Of a stretch of 64,000 nucleotides of DNA, positions 14,446 to 26,639 are shown in pieces. Both the position numbers and the translations under genes were made by a program. Under the pieces are notes generated by a model, which was not told where the DNA came from, made no database searches, and saw only the letters and a list, made by a program, of their open reading frames with translations. Location of the stretch: assembly GCA_022113835.1 (NCBI GenBank), contig JAILWY010000010.1:7651501-7715500 (forward strand). The letters run 5' to 3'. The DNA is from Atopsyche davidsoni (taxonomy: Eukaryota; Arthropoda; Insecta; Trichoptera; Hydrobiosidae). The first letter of the stretch is position 1, and each line of letters starts with the position of its first letter.

Positions 14446-14734
14446 AATTGATATATTTAAATATTTTAGAAGTTATCAATCGCTATTCAAAATATTGAAG
14501 TTTAAATAGGCATCTATCACTACTAACCTCATGAAATCCAACTATTAATAATTATTATTTTGACAAACATACCTATATGTGTTTCATAGAATTATTTTCG
14601 TGGTTATCTACAATATTATTAATCCACTGCATTATAAACATTTTTATTGAACCAATACCTTACCAATACCAATACCTTAACGAAAATCAGGATACTGGAG
14701 TGAATTTCAATAAAACAATCCAAAGATATATTAT

Positions 14735-14830
14735 ACGGGTCAGTACACCGGCCATGTTAGCCTGGGGATGTGGGTTCAAATCCCACACAAATCACGATGA
14801 TATTTTTCTGAGAATTTATTTAATCATCTT
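14735..14830 (+). repeat. tRNA-like / SINE-type remnant
   Basis: GTGGG-TTCAAAT-CCCAC (14770-14786) forms a perfect 5-bp T-arm with a 7-nt loop and contains the RNA polymerase III B-box GGTTCAAATCC. A weak anticodon-like stem (CCGGC...GCCTGG) lies just upstream. No proper D-arm or acceptor stem is present, so it is not a functional tRNA gene. A tRNA-derived SINE fragment or tRNA pseudogene is most likely. Confidence 0.4.
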
Positions 14831-15039
14831 CTATGTGTGAACTAATGTGCCTAATCATATTAGTAATAATATAATAAACCCGTTATGCGTAATAAATACG
14901 CACTTGATTGACGTTCAATCCAAAATCCACTGTATTTGAATACAACTAATTATTTTTTTTGCAAATTTTTATGACATATGCAGTCGTTACTACCGCCGGG
15001 TAAATTTGCGCTGCATTACTTAGGCATTATGTTAAAAAA

Positions 15040-15210
15040 ATAAAACAGAAATGAGTGTCATTACGTGCGGCGGCCGCAGATGTCCGCTGAAACCATTGAT
15101 GGATCGGCCCGGCGAGGCCGGCGGACGAGATCATTGCTTATTAACCCGAGCGGCCCGCGGGGGCTCGGCCGGCGTGCAGCTGTCGTCAGTAAACCACCGC
15201 CGCCATGCTG
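15040..15210. promoter_or_regulatory. candidate neural enhancer: GC-rich island with proneural E-box
   Basis: About 170 bp of GC-rich DNA contains GCAGCTGT at 15176-15183, an exact match to the Achaete/Scute-type consensus GCAGSTGK. Enhancer function and linkage to the scratch gene (about 13 kb beyond its 3' end) are inferences. Confidence 0.3.
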
Positions 15211-15340
15211 ATTTATCGTTTTTTATTCATAGCAAATTGTACTCACGACTCCACACTTTCCACGGCCCGATCGCGTGGTACAATCTAGAAAAGTTAGTAG
15301 TGAGGATAGCTTTTTTCACTAGCACGAATCGTCTTACATT

Positions 15341-15402
15341 TGCGGAGTACTATCAAGTACGGAGTACCATCGTGTACAACTGAATTGCGGAGTACAATCC
15401 GG
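15341..15402 (+). repeat. three imperfect 17-nt repeats
   Basis: Units beginning TGCGGAGTAC or TACGGAGTAC lie at 15341-15357, 15358-15374 and 15386-15402 (an 11-nt spacer before the third). All share CGGAGTAC. They lie 240 bp left of the pogo-like hairpin and may belong to the same element. Confidence 0.6.
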
Positions 15403-15640
15403 TCAAATGTGAAAAAAGTAATAACGCTTTAAATGCGAAAATGTTGATTATAAAAAAACGGCAAACTTCAAAAGTGCAAAAAAAAAATTGATTCCTTTTT
15501 AGTAGGATTACTGAAAGCAAGCGCGTCGGTATCAAACAGCAACGACACTTCACGACGATTGTCCGAAGACACTTAAATAGAATTTTGTTTATATCTAAAT
15601 ACATAGTGTATTTTCAAAATAAATTTAAACCTTTTTTTTA

Positions 15641-15693
15641 TATAACGGACACCCCCTCCCCCGATTGGTCCGTTATATCGAGTTTTTACTGTA
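15641..15693. repeat. hairpin with pogo/Tigger-like terminal sequence
   Basis: TATAACGGAC (15641-15650) and GTCCGTTATA (15668-15677) form a 10-bp perfect inverted repeat around a C-rich loop. It is followed by TCGAGTTTTTACTGTA. Read on the minus strand the end is TACAGTAAAAACTCGATATA, which resembles pogo-type DNA transposon termini with a TA target. The partner terminus was not found. Confidence 0.4.
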
Positions 15694-16969
15694 TTACATC
15701 AGTATATACAGAATGAAAACGGGCTTATTTTAGATAAGTGTTAACAGTTTTGGCCAACATACCAATGCATCTTGTTTGCTTGTTATGTTGTATATATTTA
15801 ACCGTTACATTTTAGAAAAATGTATAGTTTTAAATAAGTTTTAAAATGCAGTCTAAAAAATTTAAGTTTTTTAAAATAAATAAATACATAATACTCTATA
15901 GATGTATATCCTTAATGTTATTTTATATGAATATTATCTGCGTGTAAACTTGCAATATTTTAATATTGCCAGATATTCCATAATTAATGGGGAAATTTTA
16001 AACATAGGCAAAAGCAATATAATATTATTCATAAAAAGCGATCGCCAGCACTTATCGCCTTTTGATCTATACTTTTTATACAATAGCTCTATTTTTGTTC
16101 GTGAATAAATGAGGCCGGTTGACATCCTGTCCTTTATTATGGTTTGATATTGAAGCTGATAAGTATAAAAGAAAATTTTCTCGTCCCTCGCGTCCTATAA
16201 TTTAGTTCAAAGGTTAGATTTCAGAAGTGTGATGTTGCCAAATTATAAATAGATATATCCCCCGCAAGTATAATATATATATGACTTAACTTCCATGATA
16301 AAGGCTACTCAAAATATACTAACAATACAATAATATCACACGCAGACCAATTCACAATATCAACAACCTTATATTGTATGCAATTTTGAATTGTCACATG
16401 TATTTCACATAAAAGCATTAAAAATTCAACTATAACATTGTATTTATACCAAAATAGCAATCGGTTTTAAATTCTGAATAATAAATCATTATTACTACTA
16501 CCATTATCACCGCAGTTTTATTTGATGAGTATTTATAGTTCATACCCCCAAATAATATCAATAAATGTCATTATATCTCGTTTGGAAAACATCTGCTCAG
16601 TCTCCCACGCCATTTAGTTTTTAACAACGCAATGTGTGTAGCGTATTTGTTAATGATAGCAACTCTCGCCCCGTGATCGGCGGGCTGGGTGAACCGCATT
16701 CGATATTTCGACATTTTTATCGCTGCCGTTAATTTGCGTCAGTAAACATTTCATAACACTTTAAAAAAAAGCTGTTTTCAGCACTCTATAGCACTTTCAT
16801 ATTGCCGCAAAAAATCCTAATTACTTTGGTTGCATTTCATTAGGGGTTCCGTTTGCTTCTTTTTTATAATAAAATGTTGCAGTTTTTATACATCTGCGAT
16901 TTTTTTAATTTACAATATGCGTATGGTTTACAAATTTTATAGAATATAGCAAACATTGTAACTTATAAC
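15694..16969. other. AT-rich DNA, nothing recognised
   Basis: Short open frames only. A GC-richer scrap near 16660-16740 is too small to interpret. Confidence 0.5.
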
Positions 16970-17310
16970 GTTAGTTGAAGATTCTTATCGAATGTCAAGT
17001 TGAATGATTGCGTGAACACGACAAAAGCCCGAGTCAGAGCAACGGCAGCTGCGCCAGCCTCGGAGCTAATCCAATTATAAATAATTTTAATCATTCAATT
17101 CCCACGTCGCAGTCTTACCTTTATAACATGTGGAATATAATGTAACAAGTGATGCTCCCCTCGCATTCTTCCCGGCGCCGGCGTCCCTCTCACTCCAGGC
17201 GCGTGACGCGCGTGCGAGCGAGACGGCGCGGGCCCGCTGCCGCCATATCACTCTCCGAGGGGAGCGTGGGGTGCGATGAGCGAGCAGGAGCAACAGTTTT
17301 CATTAATTTT
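16970..17310. promoter_or_regulatory. candidate enhancer: GC-rich island with CAGCTG
   Basis: Contains CAGCTG (17046-17051) in GGCAGCTGCG, homeodomain-type TAATTT/CATTAAT sequences on either side, and a very GC/CpG-rich core at 17155-17275. The 68-codon open frame over it has no domain. Confidence 0.3.
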
Positions 17311-18039
17311 TGCAGCTCATGATCCTAAACGTGGATATTCCCCCAGAGTATTATTAATACAGGGTGTTTGTGATATTTTGGATCGTTTTTTCTGTGAGTC
17401 TATCGATTCGTATTTAAGCGCGTTAAACTATTTTTAAACAAGAATTTTGATTTGGATCTACTGTACTACAACAAATCAAATATAAAACTTTAAGTAAACC
17501 AAAAGTAAATTTTGAAAAACATTTTTTTTTATTAGCAATATTCATTTATTTGATAGGTGCTAAGATGGAATCGATTAACAGATTGAAAGATTGTGCATGT
17601 CGCTTCATTTATGTATGAAGCAATTTCTATATATTGGCAGCTCGATGACTCGACAACTGATTGATCACTAAGTAATAATAACAATACTTCCTAACAAATA
17701 TAACGATGAATTCTTCAACAAAACTGTTACGTTGTTGAAGAACTGTTACGTTGTTACATTAATTGCAGCAATTTAGAATCAATTTAGACAACTTGGTTCA
17801 TTTTGACTATTTTATCTCAATATTCTAAGAAAAGATCTGCATATTGCTGCTGCACAATTTTATTATAATTAATAGTATAAAACTTCAGTGTAATAGGACC
17901 ATGAACGATAAATGTTCAGAAACCTAACCTCGATCACGATTATCTCAATCCAAATGTAAGAGACACTTGATATATTTTTCATCAAATTTCAAACATCGTT
18001 TTTAATTTACCATAATTTATTTTGACACAAGATAGTTCG
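17311..18039. other. AT-rich DNA, nothing recognised
   Basis: A short direct repeat (CTGTTACGTTGTTGAAGAA-type) lies near 17722-17756. No gene. Confidence 0.5.
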
Positions 18040-18200
18040 TTGGAGTCACCCAGTATAATTTACTACGGAGCGGGCTGGCCTTGCCTCGCGGGCCCCGCTC
18101 TGTGATGGCCATTACTTTGCGTCGAGGCATACGCGGAAATGACAGACTTAAACGTGCACTAAGTACAGAAATTACTGCAGAACTAGACTGTGCATTGTGA
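18040..18200. other. GC-rich island
   Basis: About 150 bp with a near-palindromic GGCCTTGCCTCGCGGGCCCC stretch; no coding signal recognised. Candidate conserved non-coding element. Confidence 0.2.
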
Positions 18201-18390
18201 ATATACTTCATAGGAATTCGTTTATTCGTTTGTTTTATTTTTCTCTTTGGTGTTTAGCTCCTTGTGAGTCAAGCGTTATCTTTATAGGAATTCTGATTTT
18301 AAAATCGCAGTAAATATATCTGAGATTATTATCTCTTTAAATAAACTGAGAAGAATGGAGATCATTACTCAATTATCCTTTATAAAAAAA

Positions 18391-18758
18391 TGCTCCCTCC
18401 CGCTCTCCCCATTTTGTAGCTCGTGCGTGGCTGCCATTCTGTTCCCTGAGCGTGTGCGAAGGATCGGTAATCGAGTAGTGGAAATGGGATGATTGTGAAG
18501 GGATGAACTCTGGATTTATCTTGTCGAGGTGGGGTGGCTCCTGTTATTGTTTCTGCAGCCTGCTTCAAAAGCAGTATCAGATGTAAGGAAATGATTATAT
18601 AATAATGTTATTAGGCAGCACCAATACGTAAACTTTTCCTTCCAATATATAACTGCGGTGTAGAAGGACCCGGGTCTTACTATACACATTTGCTCAGCAT
18701 GAGTATATGCGCAGTAAAATGGTCGCCAACCTCCTCTGAGGAGAGGCACTCGATAAAG
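18391..18758. repeat. unnamed dispersed repeat, copy B
   Basis: Second copy of the 14050-14445 repeat, same orientation, 4.3 kb away. It has small indels (a missing roughly 30-bp stretch near 18685 and an extra GCAGTATCAGAT-like block near 18572). Divergence looks moderate, so the copies are not a recent tandem duplication. Confidence 0.75.
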
Positions 18759-18869
18759 AAAAATAAAATATATTATTATCATAATATAATTTTCATTTCA
18801 AAAATATGTATAATAGAGCTAAATTAAAGACGACACCGCAAGTTTTGAGATACTGGTGGTGTTATCTGT

Positions 18870-19110
18870 CGTGCTTGCCACGTGCTGGGCTCGAGAGTGG
18901 CCGAGAGTGGCCGAGAGTGGCCGAGAGTGCCCGCCACGTGCACGCTGGCGGCGGCGGAGTTTCTCAGTTGGTCGGATGAGCACGGATGACGACACACAAG
19001 CGTGCGTCACTGCGTACATAAACGAACTGTTCGGTGATGCCAGCCAATCGCAGCACGGTCGAGCGGCTGCACCACGCCCCCGCCGTGCTCACAGAAGATT
19101 GTATGCAAGT
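18870..19110. promoter_or_regulatory. 10-bp tandem repeat flanked by twin CACGTG E-boxes, GC-rich island
   Basis: Four 10-bp units (consensus CCGAGAGTGG) fill 18891-18930. GCCACGTGC occurs on both sides, with CACGTG at 18879-18884 and 18935-18940. GC-rich DNA continues to about 19110. CACGTG is the bHLH/Myc-Max/clock-type site; a regulatory role is inferred. The open frame across it on the plus strand is driven by the repeat. Confidence 0.45.
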
Positions 19111-19539
19111 GTCCGCGTGGTTTGCAACATGAAAAATTGCATCATTTTAAATAATGAAACCTTTTATCGACAGATTGATTAAAGCTCAGTGTTGACTGAT
19201 AATTTAAATTGGCAACCTTTTGGTTGTAATCAAATCGAAAAACAACACTATAACAATGTTTTTGTTTAAATTATAGTAGATACAATTTCTGGATGTTTTC
19301 GTCACAAATGAAAGTACTTTATACATTACCCTTGTTTCTTATCGTATTTATAATATTTCACCTCATCTTCAGCAGCAATTTTAATTTTTTTTAATTATTA
19401 GTTATTTTTAATAAACCGATTAGCTTTAAAACAAATGTTTTTCTAAAAAATGGAGTTTTATTGTTTAAATAACAACCAATTCATTAGATTTTTTGTTGTT
19501 AAATTAATTTATCGTTAAAATTTAATACTCGCACGGCAG

Positions 19540-19860
19540 TGATCGGGTGCAATGAGCAGCGTGGAATAAGGGTACTCGGGTGTAGCGAGCGGTCCCTTTC
19601 CTCAGCCGATCGCCTTTCTGCGATCCGTTCCGCTGGGGTATATGTATCTCGTCAGTAATAATATATAAGATACTAAAGCATTACAAGTACAGACTCGCGC
19701 CATTTGCAGGCCGATGAAACTGTAATGCAGTGAGAGATGGGTGGATCGTATATCGAACAAAAAGAACCACCGGGAACAGATGGCACTTAAGCGCGGAATG
19801 TAAAATGAAGGTGTTTGAGCTTCTCGCTCGTGGACAGGCACTCTTCTATTCACAGGATTT
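19540..19860. other. GC-richer island
   Basis: Unique-looking mixed sequence with CGATCGCCTTTCTGCGATCCG-like self-complementary parts near 19605. A 156-codon minus-strand open frame (19602-20072) covers it but shows no domain, so I do not call a gene. Confidence 0.2.
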
Positions 19861-20819
19861 ATCGCCGTAGTTTCTAGTGCTACCTTTAAAACTGCAAACC
19901 CCAATACATGAATTTGTTGAGTCATTTTTCTAGATTTTTTGAAAAAAGTGTTTTTGTGTATTTCGTGTTTTGTGGAAGTAGACGGAATGGGGAAAGGTGG
20001 AAAACAGACCAGGTAAATGAATAAAAGTTTTTTATCTGTTTCTACACTATTTATTACGAAAATATAATACAAAACTTCCTATGTATTATATTATGTATGT
20101 TCATAATAACCTACATAGAATATTGCATCAATAATTTGTTTTAATGAAGAATAAAAAATTAACTAACAATCCAGTATTTCATAAAACAAAACCTTTTTTT
20201 AGTAGAATTCAAGTGACGATCTCTTATTGTCACTTCAAAAGCGATTTTTCAAACCGAATCGGCCAATTTTAACGCTGTCAGTATTAATAGCAATAAATAG
20301 AAATTAATATTTTTTTTTTGTTTTTTTTTATGTTCAAATAAATAAAGCATAAATTATTCTTACTTGACAGGGTAGAATCATCTCATCGAAGTGTGGTGAA
20401 GGGCAAGGACTATCTGTGCATCACAAGAAAAATGGCTGACAACCTAAACACAAATCAATTCATTTGTTGAAAAACGACACAACGATGCCTCTGGTTTAAT
20501 TTTCGCTTCACAATCAAGATCGCTCGCTGCATTGCTCCATCCGTCTTTCGGCGGAAGCTGTAAAGGTTCTTAGTAAAAATATTGCAAAACGCTCTTTTTG
20601 TAGAATTCAAATAACTTATATAATATGCTTCATTAAATAAATCGGAATAGAGGCCAAATACTAGACACTATCGAATAGATTTGTGAAAATGTTTTAATTC
20701 AACCTGACAAAAGCCAGCTATCGACTGAATACGTTACGTCACTAAAAGCTTGACAAATACTTCTCGCATCATTCTACGCTTTATACAAACTCAGCAGCTA
20801 TATTGCCTTCTAATAAATC

Positions 20820-21180
20820 CGCACAAACACGGCAGGTGTTATCAAACAAACACTGTCGATGACATCAGCTTGTTTTACTTTCTTATTTTAACTTTATCAG
20901 TCTACCACATGAGTCCAAAGATCACACTGCGAAACAAAAACGGTAGGTTCTGAAGAGGCCAGCGCAAGAGCTTTTACAATCAGGAGTTGATTCTCGGGAG
21001 GTGAAGTGAGCTAGTACCTTGTCTTGCCAGAAATGCACTGATTACTGAGTTACGTTGAGGTGATGCTCCGATTGCGCTCCTCTCAATACTGAGTTGTTTG
21101 CCTAACACCTGCAGTGTTTTCTGCCATGTCATTTCAATTCGCAACGCGATGCTACTGTTAAATAGCAAATACCAAATATA
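20820..21180. promoter_or_regulatory. candidate neural enhancer with two exact GCAGGTGT sites
   Basis: GCAGGTGT lies at 20832-20839 (plus) and 21105-21112 (minus), both exact matches to GCAGSTGK. That sequence is bound by proneural bHLH factors, and Snail/Scratch proteins recognise the CAGGTG core. The second site is in a GC-richer block (20950-21170). Function inferred. Confidence 0.35.
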
Positions 21181-23169
21181 ATTACATTCGACTTCTTGCT
21201 ATCATGCAAATATATGAGTCGCCGCAGGAGGGTTGTTTATAATCACTGATTTAATCAAATTAAAACTTTTCATAAATAAAAATAAAACTTGGTTTCCCAT
21301 AAATTCGCGGCAATTCAACTGAAGTTTTGAATTTTTAAGACAGTTTACTTATTGATTGAGTGCATTTTCTGGAAATTAAGACGAACAAAAGTGGTATTCA
21401 CATTTACACCAACTGAGAATTGCAAAAGCTCTGCGCCGTCAATTAGCAACCTGTCATATATTTCATACTTACTTTTAAACATGTTTATGAGAAGAGTGAA
21501 AAAAAACTTATGTACAATTTCGCAAAATCATTTTTAGGGACTTTATAATATTTTACATTTTATTACAGTTCTCCTGGAGAGTTGAAAATTTTCTTTTAGG
21601 TCTAAATCTGATTTGACACATTTAAAAAATTCATCATTTGTTTTTTTATTAAATTTTGTATACAATTTGTTATGATTCTCTAATTTGGAGTAATAACTTC
21701 TATAGGAAGATTTTCAACATCCAGGATAAAGAAATCGATAAATTTTTAATAATTTTCATGTTATACATTACAATATTACCTATAAATATTACATGTAAAT
21801 ATTGCTTTTCTTTCCATAGATTAATTTATTGGCATAGTAAAAGTAATTAAGTAAGTTTATAATATATAGGAAATTTTTCGGTGCTTAGGAATCAAAACCT
21901 TTTTAATATCAAAGGAATGGTTTGAATACTCTAGACCTGGAACACCAAATCAATAATGAGAATGTCGAAAGTAGTATAATACTGAGAATGCAAGTAACAG
22001 GTAGAGGGAACAAGAATATTTTGGAATAGTTTAAAAACTCGATATCTTTTTGAAAAGTTTAAACAGCGGACTAATGAACCTCTAATGTGTTACCATTTAT
22101 TATTTACTGTTTCATTTAATAAGTAATTCAGATACTTGTTATATTTTAAAAGCGTTTTAAATAGCTAATAATACGATCTAATAGAATTTATTAGGGATTT
22201 GATTTGACTACTAAGTAAAAACTGTGTTTTCTATTTAACTAATATTTTAGTGAAAACTATTACTTATAAAAACAAACTGTGTTTAAAAAAGAAAAAAACA
22301 TTTCATTGACAGTTTAATAATTATGAGCTACTTAAAAACCAACTCACGCAGCAAATAACATTGTGTAATATTTCTATCATATTTATGTTCATTTGTGAAA
22401 GAATTTATTTTTTTATCCAAACATCCATGGAAATAAGTTGATTTATTAACAAAATTTTTTTTTTTTTTTTTAATAATGAAGTTAAGTCGGAACTAAAAAA
22501 ACAATTTTGAGTCTTAATCCTATTCACTGCGTAAGTCTCTTTATTGTTGTTACAAACATTTCATGAAGATACATATTACTAAATTGTTGAGATACAATGG
22601 GTTTTTTTTTTCACAAATGTGATATTATTACATTTTGTACATGGGGTAAAAAAACTTTTCATCATTGTAAATATGTACAGTAATAGAAAAAAATTGACAT
22701 AGAAATTGAATAAAGGTAGTACGCACTGTTCGATTTCTCACCTGTCAGTTGATGGTTATATTTACACCCAATGTAGTTATACAGAATTCTAAACAGATCA
22801 CTTCATATATTAAGTCACACAAATAAAAATACTGCAGGTTTTGATATAATTCCAAAAAATAGGTCATTTAAAACTTGAAGTTATTTTTATAAAAGAAGTA
22901 TTCTACCAATTGAAAATTTTATATTTAGGCCTAAAATAGTCTAATTTTGATTATTTATTTATCTTTATTTATTATCTAAAGACGATCAAACACGAATCCT
23001 TGGACTTGATATTGATAAGCTTTATTTTTTTAATTATATAAATTTGTATAATTCTAGTAATTTTCAAAAATTATTGCGCGACTAAAATTGCTTATAATTT
23101 CGTTGATAATGCAGAATTTATTGCTTTTTCACTATCTTATCATAACAATTTATTAAAATATGTTGGTAC
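21181..23169. other. AT-rich DNA, nothing recognised
   Basis: Homopolymer T tracts (for example near 22459) and short open frames only. Confidence 0.55.
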
Positions 23170-23560
23170 ATGTCTAGAGGATCGACTCGCCACGCTACAC
23201 GATAATGCGATCAATGTTGTGTCTATGAAAATGAAAGCTCTGTATATCGTTGGATTCGTCAAGTTCTAGGGCTGCCTCGACGGGGTACGTCGCTATGTTT
23301 CTACGAGAACTGCTGCTGCTGCGCCTCGTGGGGTGATCCTATATATGCGGTTACACTTACGTTACACTGAGTACGATTATTGATACACGCCTTACCTAGC
23401 TAATAGAGCGGGTCGCGGGCAAGCCTCGCACGCCCCCCTATGACTATTATTGCTTTTTGAATACCCGGCATTCTCCCGCGGTCGCTACTGGCCTCCGAGT
23501 CTCGTCGCTCGGACGCCTACTGTTTCCTTTGCGATCGATTTTGGGCATTCTTTTACGAAA
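23170..23560. other. GC-rich island
   Basis: About 390 bp of GC-richer non-repetitive sequence with a CTGCTGCTGC triplet run near 23311. It could be conserved non-coding DNA or part of a non-coding transcript. No ORF or hairpin of known type recognised. Confidence 0.25.
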
Positions 23561-23710
23561 TATCCAAATGTAAATAAACATCGTAAATCGAACGGATATT
23601 GATTAATATTAAAATTACAATATTATAAATACGGAATTGCTTTTTTGATCACATTTTTGAATAAATTTAGTCGCGCCGAGACAGATTTTGCTCTGACTCG
23701 GGCGTTATAT

Positions 23711-23746
23711 ATAATATATATGTGTGTATATATATATATATATATA
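23711..23746. repeat. short TA/TG microsatellite
   Basis: Interrupted TA run with TGTGTG in the middle, ending (TA)n at about 23745. Confidence 0.85.
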
Positions 23747-24119
23747 GGTATGTATACAGATACACATAAGTTTTGTAACAAATCGGTAAACGTCTACACC
23801 GCAAATATCATATTTCTTTTTCATAAGACATTTCAAGAATTTTTCCACCCGATCCCGATCTTAAATCTGAGAACCATCATATTCGTAATTTTTTAATTGA
23901 CGTTATATAAATTTGATTATTGCTCGAAGATTTTTTGAATAATTTTACCTTCCGTTTGAAGAACGGTCCCTCCGATGATCCGCGTGATAGTTCTGCTCCG
24001 TGTACCGTTGCATGGCTTTAAAATTCTTCGTTGTTCGTTTTTCATACGCGTTAAAATATTATTGCTGTTTGGATACGTTTAATATATAATTTCGACACAA
24101 GTAAATAATTGAGATTTCC

Positions 24120-24260
24120 GTCTTCAAAAGAACGTCGACCGATAGCAGATGTTAGCTGGCGCGCGCTGTTCCGCCAGCGCAAAGGTCCAGCGGGCCGGCT
24201 CCGAGACGACTCGGGCTCGTCGCGACCCAGTTACTGCCGCCGAACATGTCGATGACGAAA
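24120..24260. other. GC-rich island with inverted repeat
   Basis: GCTGGCG (24155-24161) and CGCCAGC (24172-24178) form a 7-bp stem. A further self-complementary stretch (CGAC...GTCG) lies near 24210. No coding signal. Confidence 0.25.
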
Positions 24261-24859
24261 CAATACTTATCACGCAATCAAAGCGATCTACGTTTTTGTA
24301 ATGTATCTTTGAAAATACATGAAAAAAAGTATGTACATTAACGCCTATGTATCTATCTCTGTTAAGTTAATACTGCTTTACGGTTTACTCGTTTATTCGT
24401 ATCCTACGTCTAATCTACCTAAATATAAAATGGTCGGTTAAATACTTGAATAAAGTGCAAGACGTAGAAATGCGCAGTATGCGAATCGCTTCATCAGCTC
24501 CGTCTGTCAAAATATCAACATGCATAATTTTTTTTAAAATCCTACCAATTTTTGCTTTTTAAACAAGGCACTCATGCACTGATCTCCGAATTGAGTGCAC
24601 TAATTGAAACAATTACAAGTCAAAATAATGCAGGATTCCAAATATTCAATTTTGTTTCTAAACTTTTACAATAAATATTAGAAGCGACTCCACGAGGAGA
24701 CTCGGAATCATCGTAATCTAAATTACGTTCAAAGTGTATAATTTAATATATTAGATTAAACGCTATATTGCTTTTTGACATTATTTTATTTTAAACTCAT
24801 TCAAAATTTTCATAAGACTCAATCAATTGCTTTTATTCTGGACCTAAATTTTATTTCGA

Positions 24860-25000
24860 GAGCATCTCAGGAACGAGAGCTCTCGACTAGCCTCGTGTTT
24901 CCACCAAAGAAGAAGTAATGACGCGCGGAGAGCGCAACGCAACCGAGAGTGTCTACGCGGAGTCTCGTGCTGCCGCAGCTGCACTTCGAGAAATACTTGC
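24860..25000. promoter_or_regulatory. candidate enhancer with CAGCTG E-box
   Basis: GC-richer block with CAGCTG at 24976-24981 (GCAGCTGC context) and a GAGAGCTCTC palindrome near 24878. Function inferred. Confidence 0.25.
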
Positions 25001-26639
25001 AATTACGACTACGTTCGTTATTAAAGGGTATAAATATAAATATTAATTTAAGTTTAGGTATACAAAATAAAATATTTTTATAAAACTACTTTTTAAATCA
25101 ATAATCGCGGTGAAGTCAGACAGGCTGTTCGATCGCTGGACAATCCTAAAGGAAAAGTTAATCGACGAAATATATGTTGAATCAAACACAACTGACTTTC
25201 TGTATATTCTCGATAACATTGACGTAAATTTTTTAGCCTTAAAAAAATTCAACATTAAGGCTCGCGTTTAATAAATAACCATTTAACGGATCAGATTTTT
25301 TTAATAAAAGGAATTATCAACACATTTTACAAGTTAAACACAAAATAGTAGCTTCAAACATATCTTAAAAGATAAATTTATACGCAGTTATCAATAAGGT
25401 CAAAAGTTTATTAACAACCCTCTAAACGATATCTTAGATTAAGTTAATTTTAAAGGAACGGACTGGGTGATATTTTATTCAAATAATATACAATCGAAAA
25501 AACCTAATCGTGAAGATAATACTATAACTACATGTATCAAACGCAATATTACATGAGACGACCTTCATTTTATATGTACATATGAACATCAGTGTCAGTA
25601 TCATAACCTATTAAATATTCACTAATTGTTACATTTATAATGATCAACCATTCATTGGAACGTTGATCATTTTGCACATGAGATCAATAATGTAGCTGGT
25701 TACTTTTATATATGTACATTTACAAGTTAACATCGTTGCTCCGACTACCGTAAATTTACTTCGTAAAATAGTAAACTTTCATATATGAAATCAAATTAAA
25801 TACTAAATCAATAAACCTACGTTGACTAGCGGACCACTCATCTCGTTTAAAAAAGTAAAAAATCCGAATACGCACACTTGAGAACTGCACAAAACTTGGT
25901 CCTTGCAGCTCTCTTGTAAACGGCTCGTATTCAAATCAACACTCGCTTGTGCTAAAGCCGCGGGAATGAACGCGCACGCTTCCTATTAACTGAAAAATTG
26001 TGATTTATTTAAATTAAACTTATACCGCGTAACATTAAAACAAATAAACGGAACGACAAATTATTCTTGTTGCGATTTGTATTTGGTTTTTTACGTAATA
26101 AACTGAAATAACGAACAATCTCTTGTTCAAATATACTCGGTCAGTCTTCGAAATTGTCTCTAAGTCTATTGCTGCGGATGCATACATGTTAAACATATTG
26201 TTGCACAAAATAAGCTGTTAATAGTACTGACTCGAAATCCCTCTTTTATCTAATAGCTTTTATTCATTTGACAGTCTAATTTAATCGCTCAATCAATTGC
26301 CGCATAGTATAAACCTTAAATTCAAATTTGGTGTTTCTTTTATTATTAATTAAAAAATATACAGCCAATCAAATAAAAATTTAACGTAGTTTACTTTGTG
26401 TACGAAGAAAAAAATTAAAGTGAAGTATATAATTAAATAGAACCTTATGTGGTAAGAATTAATAATATGGCAACTGCGGATACGGTAACTAAATTAAGAA
26501 TAATTGTCTTCGTCTACTAAGTACATTTACAATTAAAAAAAAACCTCACTTTAATCTTACATCAGTTGATATTACAAATATATTACATGTACATCTATAT
26601 CGTGGAATGTATCGAAATATGAAGAAGCTTTGTGACTCA
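25001..26639. other. AT-rich DNA, nothing recognised
   Basis: No gene or repeat. An ATGATCAACCATTCATTGGAACGTTGATCAT-like near-inverted repeat (TGATCAAC/GTTGATCA) lies near 25640-25671. Confidence 0.5.

Noticed and set aside
14770..14786. Functional tRNA gene
   Set aside because: Only a T-arm is convincing; no D-arm, acceptor stem or terminator arrangement.
19602..20072. 156-codon minus-strand open frame
   Set aside because: No domain, ends in AT-rich low-complexity codons, no promoter or splice partner; likely chance over a GC-richer island.
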